A stretch of 64,000 nt of DNA from Ancistrus triradiatus (taxonomy: Eukaryota; Chordata; Actinopteri; Siluriformes; Loricariidae): assembly GCA_025084515.1 (NCBI GenBank), contig JAJAGP010002191.1, positions 62,001 to 126,000 of the forward strand, written 5' to 3'. The notes beneath the pieces are model-generated. The model had not been told where the DNA came from, searched no databases, and saw only the letters and a list, made by a program, of their open reading frames with translations. The position numbers and the translations under genes were made by a program. This document shows positions 41,201 through 54,276 of this stretch, in pieces. Within the stretch, counting starts at the first letter, position 1. Every line of letters begins with the position of its first letter.

Positions 41201-42567
41201 GATGTCCGTGGCACGACGCCCCCACTCGATGCCTGATTATACGCTCGAGTCGTGGTATGATACCGTGACACGCATTGACATCTGCCAGGTATCCCGCCGG
41301 ACGAGTGCATGCCTTGGGCACATTGCACCCGGCAGTCAGGTTCACGAACCCCCCCACTTGCGCGTACTGCTATGGAGCGAGGACATTCTCCCGAACGCGT
41401 TTTCGTTGGCCGACGGTTGGCATGGCCCGTCGCTGCACGGTCTCCCACCCGCATTACGCCGCGGCTCTCTCCGTGTGCAGTGCAGCTCTCCCCCCCCCCC
41501 CGGCCCCATATTCGGACACTTCATTTAAGGCTTTTTTCGGACTGTGGATTGGATTAGCTTCTAGAAGGCGCTTTCTTGTGTGTGCCCTCGGGGGCCATAG
41601 CACCACACGTGATTTTTACCCTGAACCGATATGTCCTGGGGAAGCCAACACGGCACACGCTGACGCTCTCTTGGCGGCAGCCACCGGACAACTGCCCAGA
41701 TGTCCTGGGGCCGCCAGCCTACCCCGGGCCACTATTACCCAATCACGGCGAAGAGGGAGTGGAAGTGTTGATGTGATCGTCAAGCTGTCCCAAACGAACG
41801 CAGTGCGGGTGTCGACGGGGCGAAGCCGACTGCCCCCGCCCCTTTTGGCTCCATGATCGAGAACCTTTTGGGGTTTTTGATCCCCCCCGAGCGTGCTTTG
41901 GAATAAGCGAATACTTAGGACACCCCTGAGGATTCGCAAATACAAAACTTACACGGATGCGACTAAAAATGACCCAAATTGGTGCCCCCCCCGACACGTT
42001 CTGTTGGATATCGCCCTGGTTAGGGCCCCCCCCAGCGCCTCCCGTGATGGGGGTAATGCTGTGTCCTTGTCGCACCCTCAACGAAACTCCTTACCCTATG
42101 CCAGGGTCACGACCCTTTCTTTCTTGCGCCACTCCCCGCCGCGCGAAATTCCCCTGTTTCTTGCAGGGCGGAAACCCACAGTGCGTTGCCGGGGATCCCA
42201 GGAGGAGCAATAAAGCAAACACTCCCAGCTCCTCCCCGGAACCGATTTATTTACGTGTTTGGCCCTTCCGGTTAGCCCACCGGCCCCCACTATGTGGGTG
42301 CCCCAAACCAGTGGATAATCCTCCCAGGTGGCAGATACCCCCACGAAATCTCCAACAAACGGAACACTCTTAAACTACTTGTTCTTTTTGTAGTCAATTT
42401 CCCCCCAGGGGACAACATTTCGGTCAATTTTAAAAACGACCTGCACTGACATCACACAATCGCGCAGCATGACCCCGAAGGATTGTTTCGCCGTAGAAAC
42501 GGTCGAGGGAAAAAACAAAACATTAGGTTGAACTTCCTGCCGTTCTCCATGTAGTGCGTGTATTACA

Positions 42568-43216
42568 TGGTAACGGCGTGAGCCGGAGTTTTTGGAAGCA
42601 CCCCCCGCCCGGAGAACGAACGCAGGTTCAAAAGTAAAGGGGATTGATTTATTTTTATAACTTCAATACAGAATTTTTTGTCCAACAAACACAGCGAAAA
42701 CTGAAACAGGCGGGGAATGAACAAAGGGGGATAAAACCGAATCACGCGCCCGTTCCTTGTTTGCTTATGTACACGACCACAACGGCCCGCATCCGCAATC
42801 TCACATAACGTGACCAAACCCCCCTCCGCCGTGTTAATTTGTCCGAGGACCCATACCCCCGCCGATTCTGACCGGACGGTAACGGACGGCACGGACGGAC
42901 CCCCGGACCTTTGGTTTTACCCCGTGCGTAGGACCACCCCCCCTTATCCGACACGATGCACGAGGGGGACCGGTGTGTAGAGGCACCCGACTCCCCCCGG
43001 CTTTTCTACTGCCCGCGGTATATCCCCCCCGTTCCCCGTGCCCTGGCATAACATCAACTTTTAATCACTGCTAGTTTGACGTTGTCGAAGTGAGTGCGCG
43101 CGCTTACCCAATAGAGTGCGCCGGTGCTGATGTAAGAAATTGAGGAAATTGGCTGCGTGTGATTGTGACGGGCCCGACAGGTGACCCGCTGCGCGTGGTG
43201 GCCAGCGAGGTTGATC
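42568..43216 (-). repeat. 5' LTR of the 35.8-43.2 kb element
   Basis: Shares taacggcgtgagccgga, aacgcaggttcaaaagta and gcggggaatgaa with the other LTR, but differs by many insertions and deletions. Its outer end has drifted from TGTCAC. No clear primer-binding site was recognised just inside it. Confidence 0.6.
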
Positions 43217-43221
43217 CTGTG

Positions 43222-43640
43222 TTTACCCCTCTCCTCCCACTCTACCTGTCCATTCTCTGTTTTCCATTAACCTACCTTTTCCCCCCCCCTTCTCCTCTTC
43301 TCTTTCTATTACTATTCCGGACTCCTCGTAACTATTCTGTTAGTCTTCGGGTCAGCTTCTTACGTCCATGCACTCCTTTCCCACCCGCCACTTTTATTTG
43401 TTTTTGCCTTAGTCTTCTGTCATTAGTAGTCTAGTTGGCGTTGTTCCTGTCATTCCCTTATCTTTGTCTTTGACAGGAATCTTACACCACCATCGCCTAC
43501 ATTGCACCCTCCCTAGTTGCTTATCCCCTTAACACCACATTACACTTGTTTGTGCCTTGAAAATGTTGTTGTGAACCCCCCCCCTTTTGTAATTTTCGTC
43601 ACTATATGTACCTGCCCAACTATAATCACCTGATCCTATT
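43222..43640. other. Pyrimidine-rich unassigned sequence
   Basis: T- and C-rich on the plus strand with short homopolymers. No exon or repeat identified. Confidence 0.4.
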
Positions 43641-44930
43641 AAACATCAACAGATTTTTTCACATCATCCTAACCAAGTAAGTAAAAAGAAACAAGTTAAA
43701 CAAATGAAATGAAAATATTATACTTGGTCATTTATTTATTGAACGAAAAAATTTTATTCATACTAACATATTCGTGAGTGGCAAAAGTATGTGAACCTCT
43801 AGGATTAGCAGGTTAATTTGAAGGTGACCAATCTTTTAGAGTCACGGTGTTCCTACAACCTCAACCGGGACCTGAAAATAAGGTGGTGAGTGGGCCACCC
43901 TCGTTTTATTTTAAAGAAATCAGGGATCTTATAAAAGTCTGCTCTTCACAGAAAGTTGTCGAAGTGTATCTGGCACGAAACAAAGGAGATTTCTAATGAC
44001 CTCCAGAAAAAGAGCTGTGATGCTAATTCAGCTGGCAAAAGGTTACATTTTAAACTTATCCTCTATAAGCGTTGGGCACACCACTCAATCCACAGTCAGA
44101 CAGATTGTGTACAATATGGAGGAAATTCAGGACATTGTTACCCTCCCCAGGAGGGCCTCCCTCGACCAACAAAGGTCACAAAGGCACCCCAGGGTAACTT
44201 TCTACAGCAACTGAAGGCCTCTCTCAACCATTGGCTAATGTTTAAGGTAATGAGGTCCACATCAGAAGAACACTGAACAACAATGGTTGTGGATGGCAGG
44301 ATTGCAAGAGAAAGCCACTGCTCCCAAAAAGAAATTGTGCTCGTCTGCAGTTTGCTAAAGATCCACGTGGACAAACCAGAAGGCTATTGGAGAAGTTTTG
44401 TGGATGAATGAGACCAAAATAGACCTTAGTTTCAAAGAAAAGGGTTAGTTTTGGAGAAAGGAAAAAAAACTGCATTCAGCATAAGAACCTTATCCCATCT
44501 GTGAAAACAATGGTAGTGGTAGTATCAGGTTTGGGTCTGTTTGCTGCATCTGGGGCCAGGACGACTTTGCCATAGTGATGGAACAATGAATTAGGAATCA
44601 TATTAGAGGGAATTCTAAAGGAAATGTCTCAGGGGACATTCTGTCACGGAACTGATCTTCAAGAGTAGGTGGATCATGCAGCAAGACAACGACCCTAAGC
44701 ACACAAGTCGTTCTACCAAAGAATGGTTAAAGAAGAATAAAGTTAATGTTTTGGAATGGCCAAATCAAAGTCCTGACCTTAATCCAATGGAAATGTTGTG
44801 GAAGGACCTGAATCGAGCAGCTAATGTGAGGAATCCCACCAACATTCCAGAGTGGAAGGAATGGGCTAAAATTGTTGCTGTTGCTACTGCTGTTTTTACT
44901 ACTGAGAGCACTACTATCCCTTTTCTGCTG
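43641..44930 (+). mobile_element. Tc1-like transposon, family alpha, ends eroded
   Basis: Follows 950-2471 in order: the inverted-repeat interior, ctggcacgaaacaaaggag at the transposase start, then the C-terminal frame at 44676-44880 (QQDNDPKHTSRSTKEWLKKN, then NQSPDLNPMEMLW). Both outermost termini are missing and many single-base insertions break the frame. Confidence 0.8.
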
Positions 44931-45760
44931 TAAACTGAATTTTCCCATTTTTGTGAAAAAGACAGCAAACTACATGCCTATGATTAGCAATGGAAAAAAC
45001 ATGCTTTTCAAATGCCAGGAAATGAAACAGAACCAGGGTGCTCAGCATAGCAGTGCAAACCCATGCCATTTCAAGACAATAAACCCATGTCAAGGCCCTG
45101 GATCAGGCTTACTATAATATAAACAATCACATTGTGTTCATGCGGTTGGCAGTTTACAGTGAAACTGGAGAAAGGGAAGCTTGCATGAGCATAGTTTCAT
45201 ACTCCATGCTGGTTATGTCTTGGTATGTCAATTCCGGGTGCCAAGACCTGGTACAGTACTACAGCACCAGACTGTGAGAGTTGAAATATCCCAGACAGGG
45301 AACACATTCATAGGTCTGATTAATTAATATAAGGGTAACATGAGCCATGTTACCATTCCAGGCATCTATAAACACAAAGTGTGACCAGTCTTGGGTAGTG
45401 TAAGAAGATCATGTAGGGAGGGCTGCTTTGGTATCGGGTCCTCAGGTTTGGCCTGGTGCTGACATTCAGAGGACAGATTGTTTTTTGGCACTGCCAGAGA
45501 GTTATATTTGGTAAACGGATACGCACACATGAGCTAGCACTGCCAGAAAAAGCATACTAGAGCTTTGAGCCGTGTGGTGATAAACAATTCAGTGGAACAT
45601 TTTTGTGCAGGTATCAGAGTGAAAGGTGGGACATACAGTATTTTCCATATTGTATTGTCAATATGCTGTGCAGAATATAACCAAAAGTTTGCAGACATAC
45701 AAAACTGATGCCCAGATCATGGGAATTATTATGGAGTTTGTCTCCATTTTCTGCTGTAAC
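44931..45760. other. Unassigned intergenic sequence
   Basis: No exon, transposon terminus or simple repeat of note was seen here. Confidence 0.4.
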
Positions 45761-45955
45761 ATAGCATTTACAGCATTTAACAGACACCCTTATCCAGAGT
45801 GACGTACAACTGGTACAACCTTACAATGCAAGCAGTTGTGAGTTAAGGGCCTTGCTCAGGGACCCAACAGTGGCAGGTTGGCAGAGGTGGGATTTGAACC
45901 CTGAACGTTTGGGCTCAGAGTTCCCTACCTTAACCGCTAGGCCACCACAGTCCCT
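45761..45955 (-). repeat. tRNA-derived SINE
   Basis: Reverse copy of the SINE at 60191-60405: the tail catttaacagacacccttatccagag is at the left and the tRNA-like head (gggatttgaaccctg as box B, taaccgctaggccacca as box A complement) is at the right. Diverged. Confidence 0.75.
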
Positions 45956-47249
45956 GTGTGAACCTTCAAAGAGTGCAGAACTCTGCACTCTTCTGATAAG
46001 GCTTTTCACTGAATTTGGCATCGGGCACTGATGAAGGACAGTAAGCCCTTGCTCACAGCTGGCATTGCAATTAAAATCAGAAGTCTAATAAAGTACTGAA
46101 CCACTGAGGAGTTCAGTACAACCCAGTCTCCTGCCACTGTTTGTCTATTGAGATTCCATGCATGTCTACTACATATTAGGAACCTGTTAGCAGTGAGTGT
46201 GGCTAGAATAACAGAGGCCACTAAATGCGATAATCTGCATAGTTTTATCCAAATAGTGTATCTACAGAACAACAAGAGGGAGAGACCCAGTACTCTATAT
46301 AAAGGCTTGAACGGTCACCATCGTGCCAACCTGCTCTAATTTAAATTTAAGTAACAGAACATCTAAGGGAGTGTGTCATCTTGAATAGCATCATGACTGT
46401 GATTTGGTGGCAGGCATGAGTCGAAGGCAGGTGCCCTAGATAATCGCAGCCGTGATGTTATTCTCGATAAATTCAATCTTAAGTGTTCTATTGCTTTTTT
46501 TCAACAGTTTAAATAAAGAAACAAAGTAAATCAAAGTAGCCCTGAATTTCATACTGAATACGCTTTAATACTGACAAAATCCGCCAAATATGTAGGTCCA
46601 CCACAAATGAGTTGTTGCTATGCAACGGTAACAATTCTCTACTATGCTCTAAAGCAATATGCTCCAAAAGGCATATGGTTTATACACTCCAAAAATTAGT
46701 CACCTTGCATGTTTAAGGCATCCAAGCCACCCAAGGAGATTGGGTCCCTTTTTGAGTCTTGTCACTCATCACAGTGAGAACTGTTCTCAACCAATCAGAT
46801 TATAAGGTCACAACTAACTGTTGTATAATAACCCATAAACTGACATCTAATATTATCAGGTCAATCTTCAGACATGTCTATAAAACCTTTTTGGCAAACA
46901 CGAAGATAAAACTTTGCATTTTATGCTGTGGTGGCATAATCATCACAAATATGTCAAGGTATGTCAAGGGTCAGACAGTGTCTGATGGCCATAAAGAGGC
47001 TTCTCAGTTGTCAGGGTTTCTCTCAGCTGCATACACAAGCACTGCCAGTGACGTAAAGTGACGTTTGATCCGTGGCATGGTGTGATACTGAGGTAGTGTA
47101 ATGTGTTCAGTTGGCACCACCTAAATATGCTTGCTCGGCTTGCCAATTCACAGTAAGGACACTCTGTCCTGGGACACTAGAGTCTAAGAACACTGGGTAA
47201 AATCTTTAGTGTGCATTTAATACCTACGGTGTGCATTTATGTCTAGCTA
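45956..47249. other. Unassigned intergenic sequence
   Basis: Only a small piece of the common repeat also seen near 31095 is recognisable, at about 46730-46765 (caaggagattgggtcccttt). No gene is supported. Confidence 0.4.
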
Positions 47250-48802
47250 CAGTGGGGCAAAAAATTATTTAGTCAGTCACTGATTGTGCAAGTTCTCCTA
47301 CTTATAAAGATGAGAGAGGTCTGTAATTTTCATCATAGGTACACTTCAGCTATGAGAGACAAAATGGAAAAAAAATCCAGGAAATCACATTGTAGGATTT
47401 TTAAAGAGTTTAATTGTAAATCATGGTGGAAAATAAGTATTTGGTCACCCACAAAAAAGCAAGATTTCTGGCTTTCACAAACCTGTAACTTCTTCTTTAA
47501 GAAGCTCTTCTGTCCTCCACTCTTTACCTGTATTAATGGCACCTCGTTATCTGTATAAAAGACACCTGTCCACAGCCACAAACAGTCAGACTCCAAACTC
47601 AAGACCAAAGAGGTGTCGAAGGAAACCAGGAAGAAAATTGTAGACCTGCACCAGCCCGGGAAGAGTGAATCTACAATAGGCAAGCAGGTTGGTGTGAATA
47701 ACTCAACTGTGGGAACAATTGTAAGACATACAAGACCATTGACAATCTCCCTCGATCTGGGGCTCCACGCAAGATCTCATCCCGTGGGGTCAAAATGATC
47801 TTGAGAACGGTGAGCAAAAATCTCAGAACTACACGGAGGGACCTGATGAATGACCTGCAATGAGCTGGGACCAAATTAAAAAGGACAGTAACTCACTACT
47901 AACGTCGAGAGGGACTCAGATCCTGCAGTGCCAGGCGTGCCCCCCTGCTTAAGCCAGTACATGTCCAGGCCCATCTGAAGTTTGCCAGAGAGCATATGGA
48001 TGATCCAGAAGAGGACTGGGAGAATATCATGTGGTCAGATGGAACCAAAACAGAACTTTTGGGTAAAAACTCAACTCGCCATGTTTGGAGGAAGAAGAAT
48101 TCTGAGTTGCGCCATATCTACTGTGAAGCATGGGGGTGAAAACCTCATGCTTTGGGGCTGTTTCTTTGCATAGGTGACAGGACGACTGATCCATGTTAAA
48201 GGGAAGAATTAACGGGGCAATGTATGCGGAGATTGTAAGCCAAAACCTTATTTCCATCAGTGAGAGCATTGACGGCGGAAACGGGCGGGGTCTTCCCAGC
48301 ATGACAATGATCCCAAACACACCGCTCGGGAAACGAACGGCGTGGCTCGTAAAAAAGCATTTCAAGGTCCTGGAGTGGCCTAACCAGTCTCCAGACCTCA
48401 TCCCCATAGAAAATTTGTGGAGGGAGTTGAAAGTCTGTGTTGCCCCAAAACATCACTGCTCTAGAGAAGATCTGCATGGAGGAATGGGCCAAAATACCAG
48501 CTACCGTGTGTGCCAACCTGCTGAAGACTTACAGGAAAAGTTTGACCTCTGTCATTGCCAACAAAGGTTATGTTACAAAGTATTGAGTTGAACCAAATTT
48601 ATTGACCAAATACTTCTTTTCCTAAATAATTTACAATTAAATTCTTTAAAAATCCTTCAATGTGATTTCCTGGATTTTTTTTTCTCATTTTGTCTCTCAT
48701 AGTTGAAGTGTACCTATGATGAAAATTGCAGACCTCTCTCATCTTTGTAAGTCAGAGAACTTGCATAATCAGTGGCTGACTAAATACTTTTTTGCCCCAC
48801 TG
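47250..48802 (+). mobile_element. Tc1-like transposon, family gamma, full length, defective
   Basis: Both termini are present (CAGTGGGGCAAAAAATTA at 47250; inverse ending 48802), flanked by TA. Plus-strand transposase pieces: 47613-47798 (ETRKKIVDLHQPGKSESTIG), 47982-48173 and 48193-48591 (LEWPNQSPDLIPIENLWREL). Frameshifts and a stop in the GCFFA region inactivate it. Confidence 0.9.
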
Positions 48803-48808
48803 TATATA

Positions 48809-49172
48809 CGGTGGTGCTTGAAAGTTTGTGAATCCTTTTCTATATTTTCTAGATTTCTGCATAAAACAATATTCGTCATCATACAATATTTTACCTCCTA
48901 AAAGTAGGTAGAGAGAACCCAATTAAACAACTGAGACCATAAAATATATACTTGGTCATTCTTGGAAAATGATCCTATATTACATATCTGTAGGTGGCAA
49001 AAGTATGTGAACTTTTGCTGTCGGTGAGGCCCTTGTGTAGCAATAACTGCTACTAAACATTTCCAGTGGCTGCTGATCAGTTCTGCACATTGGCCTGGAA
49101 TTTTAGCCCATTCTTTTGTACAAAACGACTTCAACTCTAGGACGGTGGGTCTCCTCACATGAGCTGCTCACT
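48809..49172 (-). mobile_element. Tc1-like fragment, family alpha
   Basis: Starts six bases after the previous element with gtggtgcttgaaagtttg, carries the inverted repeat and a minus-strand C-terminal transposase remnant (LELKSFCTKEWAKIP). The remaining two-thirds are missing. Confidence 0.75.
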
Positions 49173-49570
49173 TCCCATTATATTAAAAAGAAAGTTAAGC
49201 TGTGAAAATAGTACCTGTACCTGTGAGTGTTGACTGCACACTATAGGGAAGAAAGGGAAGAAAGTTCCAGAACCTATGCCAAGGGCACCTGTGAGTGTAA
49301 AGTTCTGACAGCGTGCCAGCAGAGACACTACATCAGGCAGTGCCCCCTATGTGTAGATAAGAAAATTTACTCATCTTTTCCTTCCAGACTCCATTGGGAA
49401 GTATTTTAAGCACTGTAATTCATAGAAATGGCAACTTCTTATGGAACAAAGAATAATAAAGTGACAGTGCCATGCATTATGTATCTTAAACATGCCTCAA
49501 CATTTATTTGTCTTGCTGCGACTCCATGCCATCCATATGGGGCGCATCCCAACTTTGAGAACCACTGACA
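49173..49570. other. Unassigned intergenic sequence
   Basis: Between two Tc1-like pieces; no identifiable gene or repeat. Confidence 0.4.
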
Positions 49571-49572
49571 TA

Positions 49573-49985
49573 CACTGCCCAGCCAAAAAAAGGTCATCAC
49601 CTGGATTTAACTAAGCAAATAGTTAAATAGTTTAAAAAAGAGTCTCCCATCGGATAATTACTGCATTGGTGATTATGTTTCAGCTGGCAACAAGTTAATT
49701 AACCCTAACTGATGCAGTGAGTAGCTTCTCGTTTGTTAAAGAACCATGACACATTCTGTGGTCGTGGAAAAGATGTTAAACTGTTTCAGAAGGGTCAAAT
49801 TGTGAAAGAGTGGTTGAGGGAGCATGAGATATCATTTTCACACATGGATTGGCCACCACAGAGTCCAGACCTTATAGAGTTTTATAGAATTGGTATAGAG
49901 TCTAGACAACCAAGGAGCAACACTGATGAGAAGGCTTGACATTTCACAATCACAATGTTTATATACATGGCTTGTCAAATGTTGA
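49573..49985 (+). mobile_element. Tc1-like deletion derivative, family theta
   Basis: Starts CACTGCCCAGCCAAAAAAAG after TA. Short transposase-like pieces remain (for example WPPQSPDLI in the frame at 49733-49939). The right end is not clear. The same family begins again at 63919. Confidence 0.65.
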
Positions 49986-50862
49986 AGGCCACTGTGAGAT
50001 GAAAGTATCAACTGGAATTAGGGATGTCTTGGTTCTATATTTTTAATTTTATGACATTTTGTGGTGGCAAGTGATGAAAGACAAAGGGTTCAGTGCACAG
50101 AAATCACGTGGCTCAAATTTCCTACTGGGCACCATCCACAATATATGGTTGAGCAAGCGTCCATGTCTTTGTATTTAATTACGCAATGTCTTGCTCTTAA
50201 CAACAGAGGGAGCTCTGTTACCATCCATGGGAAACACTTAGAGCAACACTGCCGCCAATGATAAGCTTCTTCCTGACCATGGAGAAGACCCAGAAAGTTG
50301 TGAAGGCCAAAAAATTGTCAAAACGGAGAGCATTTTACAGCATTCATGGCAGCTGTAAAATCATCTGAGTTGTAATAGTGGACGAGCACGGTATAAATTG
50401 AAAGAATACGATAATAATTAGGGAAAGCTGGATTTAAAAACAGATATTGTAGCGCCATTGACTCCCCTAGAGGGCAGCGCCGGTCTGTTTAATTTGAGAC
50501 TTGTCTTATATGTGCATTTTTATAAAAAAAATAAATAAAATGCTCACGTGCGAGTTTTTAGTGAGTTTGTGCCATTTAGGCCAGGTATTTTGTGTGTTTC
50601 CAGTCCATTCAATGGTCCACAGTATGACCTATCGTATTGGTGATTGCTGTGTAAATCTGTGACCTGAGTGAGCTGAGGTGTGATTCATTGGCTTACACTG
50701 ACTGGTATAAAACTCTCATCAGGACTGGTAATTTGGTTTGAATTATATGGGACGCTTCATAAAGAGTGGTATGCTGGATCTGATGCCTATTCTCCTGTGC
50801 CAACGCTACATGGCTCCATTGCCAACAAGGAGTCAAAAGTCTATGGGTTTTTCTTTATAAGT
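49986..50862. other. Unassigned intergenic sequence
   Basis: No recognised gene or mobile element. Confidence 0.4.
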
Positions 50863-51010
50863 ACACTATATGGTCAGAGGTATGTAGACAATGATTCTAA
50901 CTGGTTTTCAATTATTTCAGCCACACTCACTACTAAAAAGTTCATAGTGTGAAGCATACAGGCAAAAATATCCACAAACAGTGGCAGTAGAATGGATTGC
51001 ACTGAATACC
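50863..51010 (+). repeat. Interspersed DNA-element end fragment
   Basis: acactatatggtcagaggtatgt resembles the start of a widespread fish repeat (acactatatgg-type ends). Only a short left-end piece with diverged continuation is present. Confidence 0.4.
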
Positions 51011-51744
51011 CCAGTGACTCTTAATACAAGACTTTCAGAGGTTTCCACATTTAAGATGTCTGTCATCAGACCCACATTGTATAGAGCAAGTGCTTTAGTA
51101 AAATGATACTATGCCCCACTAAAATTACAAAAAGTCAATGTTATCTTTGATAGCTGAGCAGAACTAAAGGACATTTCCCATACTGCCCCAGCTTCTTTCC
51201 AGAAGCTCGAGTGGCTCCCAGTCAAAGCCAGTTTCTTTCAGATTTTAATGGACTTCAGCAAATATTTAAAATGAAGTCAGCCACGCTAGATTTTCTGGCT
51301 AAATTACACATAAACATTACACATTAAAAAATGAATGCAATTAATACAACATTTCTTTAGGGTTAATTTGTTCTTCATTTCCCATCCATGACAAGGTAAT
51401 GTCTACTTTAGTATTAAATCACTTAAAGAATTTAGTGTTTAACAGGCTTATATTTTATGTGCACTTGTGCCCTTATTGGCAAGCAGAGGGGTAGAGCTGT
51501 GCCCCTCTAAATTCTGTGTCTGCTCTAGTACAACAGATAGTCTAGAAACACCCCTGAAGTCTATAAAGAAATGGTTTGTCAGCTTTGATGAAGAATTGAC
51601 TGGCCTATACAGAACCCTGATCTTAACTCCATCAGACACCTTGAATGACAGCTTTGAACCAGGGCTTATATAGTATATTAAAGGCTTCATCACTCTCTAA
51701 AGCGACATCATGTTCCATTACTGCAATACTGTTGCCTTTATAAA
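51011..51744. other. Unassigned intergenic sequence
   Basis: No recognised feature. Frames on both strands at 51448-51693 overlap each other and have no recognisable motif. Confidence 0.4.
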
Positions 51745-51908
51745 TGGACAGTGGTGACTCCGTGGTTAAGGCTTTCAACTTCTAATCAGATGGTTGTGAA
51801 TTCCAGTTCTAGCTGTCTCTGGATCCACTGAGCAAAACCTTTAAATCAGTTCAGTTGTAGGTTGCTCTGGATAAGGGCAGCACTAGACGGTGTAAATGTA
51901 AAATACTG
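51745..51908 (+). repeat. Diverged tRNA-derived SINE
   Basis: gtgactccgtggttaagg resembles the head and ttgctctggataagggcag followed by tgtaaatgtaaaat the tail of the SINE at 60191. Box B (gtgaattccag) is degraded. Confidence 0.6.
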
Positions 51909-52827
51909 TATGATGCAATAATAGAGTGCATCAGGCCAACAAACACATTCAAATACTGCTTAAGAGTATTAAGTCAATTATAGAACATTTAGAATTGGGA
52001 ACTCTTAAGTGAACATTACATACGCACTCTATACATGACATGGGAATAGAAATGGGGGGAATGGCCTGGGTGGCACTCGAAAGATCCTCGAGCAAAATTC
52101 TTAAGGGCTTGTCACTATCTGTCCCGACTATAAATACCATCTTTAATGGCAAGGTACAAGTAATCTAATTTAATTATTCTGCAGAGTAGCATAATGTATG
52201 TTGTATAACAGCTAGAGCACTAAAAGTGGATTTACAGTCCCTCAGGGGGGCCAATCATCATTAGAGTAGACTAGCGGAGGAAACAGAGAAAGGTTGTTGA
52301 ATGTCAAATGCTGCTCGATAATGCAAGGCCCTCATCCTCCTAAATCCCATAATGCAACAGGAATGACAGGGCGATCCAGGATGCTCTTAGTCAGTGACAT
52401 TACTCAGTGTGATGTTGGCTTAGGGCTTTAAATCAGAACTGAAAACAACGCAAGCATAAACACAGCCTGACCAAATGTCCAGCATGCTAGACCAAATGGT
52501 CCGAGCAATGGGGACAACACTGCCCACATGGCTTGGTACCATGCCCATGTTTATACAACATAACGGGGGCCGTGTTCATAAAGATTCTAAGAATCCTCTT
52601 AGAGATCTTCTAACATGGTTTAAAAACTCCTAGCTAGGAGTTTTAGATTATGATTCAGAAGCAGAGAATCTCAGAGAAACAAAAACTTTTATCTTAGTTA
52701 GGAGGTGGGGTTGACCCGCTTGCTAAATATGACAAATGCTTTTGAAGACTGTGATTAGTTGTACACAAACTCATTTTTAATTATGTAAATATAGCATATT
52801 ATAAGCCTTTACTTCATTTGTCTTATC
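51909..52827. other. Unassigned intergenic sequence
   Basis: No gene or element recognised. A local inverted-repeat feel (ctcctagctaggagtttt at about 52626) is short. Confidence 0.4.
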
Positions 52828-53045
52828 CTCTTGATCCTAGTCAGGGTCACCGGAGTGCCGGTGCTTAGCCGGCAGCACAAGGCACAAGGCAGGAACAACC
52901 CTTGACAGGGTGCCAATCCATCATAGGGCACACACACTTACACACTCATACAGACATTCACACACTAAGGGCACTTTAGAAACACCAATTAACGTAACAC
53001 ATGTCTTTGGAATGTGGGAGGAAACCGGAGTACCCAGAGAAAATC
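52828..53045. repeat. Common fish interspersed repeat
   Basis: Contains gacagggtgccaatccatca, cacactaagggcactttaga, and atgtctttggaatgtggga then ggaaaccggagtacccag, a combination I recognise from many fish genomes. The class is not certain. Confidence 0.55.
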
Positions 53046-53049
53046 CGCG

Positions 53050-53215
53050 CTGTTACGTGGTGGTCAAGGGAGAGGACAGATGCAGGCGAATGCGGGTTCC
53101 AGTCAAAATAAGGCAGTTTATTACCCGGAATGTCAAAAGCCAAAATAACAGACAGCCAACAATAACTAAACAAGAAACCAACCAATGAATAAGGAATAAG
53201 AATAGTTTAAGTGAG
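53050..53215 (-). repeat. LTR end fragment, related to the other two LTRs
   Basis: On the minus strand it shows an AATAAA signal (aataaactgcc), then gaacccgcattcgcctg, and ends in cacgtaaca. The order and motifs match the 3' parts of the LTRs at 35802 and 54277. The upstream half is absent. Confidence 0.5.
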
Positions 53216-54276
53216 AGACAAAATAAGAAGATTTTGTCTCTCACTTCAACTATGAAAGACAAAATGAGAAAAAAAAAAACAGAAAATCACATTGTACGAT
53301 TTTTAAAGAATTTAATTGTAAATCATGGTGGAAAATAAGTATTTGGTCACTCACAAACAAGCAAGTTTTCTGGCTCTCACAGACCTGTAACTTCTTTAAG
53401 AACCACTTTTTATTAATGCACCTGTTTGACCTCGTTATCTGTATAAAAGACACCTGTCCACAGCCTCAAACAGTCAGACTCCATACTCAACCATGACCAA
53501 AAAGCTGTCAAAGGACACCAGGAAGAAAATTGTAGACCTGCAGCAGGCTGGGAAGAGTGAATCTACAATAGGCAAATAGGTTGGTGTGAATAAATTAACT
53601 GTGGGAGCAATTGTAAGACATACAAGACCATTGATAATCTCCCGCGATCTGGGGCTCATCCCGTGGGGTCAAAATGATCATGAGAACGCTGAGCAAAAAT
53701 CCCAGAACTACACAGAGGGACCTGATGAATGACCTGCAGAGAGCTGGGACCAAAGTAACAAGGCTACCATCAGTAACACACTATGCCAAGAGAGACTCAG
53801 ATCCTGCAGTGCCAGGCGTGCCCCCCTGCTTAAGCCAGTACATGTCCAGGCCCATCTGAAGTTTGCCAGAGAGCATATGGATGATCCAGAAGAGGATTGG
53901 GAGAATATCATGTGCATGGTCAGATGAAACCCAAAATAAAACTTTTTGGTAAATAAAAAACTCAACTCGTCGTGTTTGGAGTAAAAAGAATGCTGAGTTG
54001 CATCCCAAGAACACCATACCTACTGTGAAGCATGGGGGTGGAAACATCATACTTTGGGGCTGTTTTTCTGCAGAGGGGACAGGACGACTGAACTGTGTTT
54101 AGGGAAGAATGAACGGGGCCATGTATCGTGAGATTTTAAGCCAAAACCTCCTTCCATCAGTGAGAGCATTGAAGATGGAATGTGGCTGGGTCTTCCAGCA
54201 TGACAATGATCCCAAACACACCGCTCGGGCAACGAAGGAGTGGCTCCATAAAAGCATTTCAAGGTCCTGGAGTGGC

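Larger units (their letters stand above)
35802..43216 (-). mobile_element. LTR retroelement in minus orientation, degenerate
   Basis: Direct repeats of about 650-750 bases at 35802-36555 and about 42568-43216 flank a GC-rich interior. In minus orientation the LTR begins TGTCACGCTCGC and ends CTCACGCCGTTACA. A G-run polypurine tract lies just before the 3' LTR (36556-36570). A 5-base duplication CTGTG is at 35797-35801 and 43217-43221. No reverse transcriptase, integrase or protease motif was found in any frame. The interior is largely a decayed minisatellite. Many homopolymer runs suggest either decay or consensus error in the assembly. Confidence 0.7.

Noticed and set aside
37168..41357. Long open frames of 634, 420, 290 and 263 codons in the GC-rich island
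   Set aside because: They overlap on both strands and several frames, consist of low-complexity Arg/Ser/Pro sequence, and lie in a minisatellite with few stop codons. No domain motif is visible.
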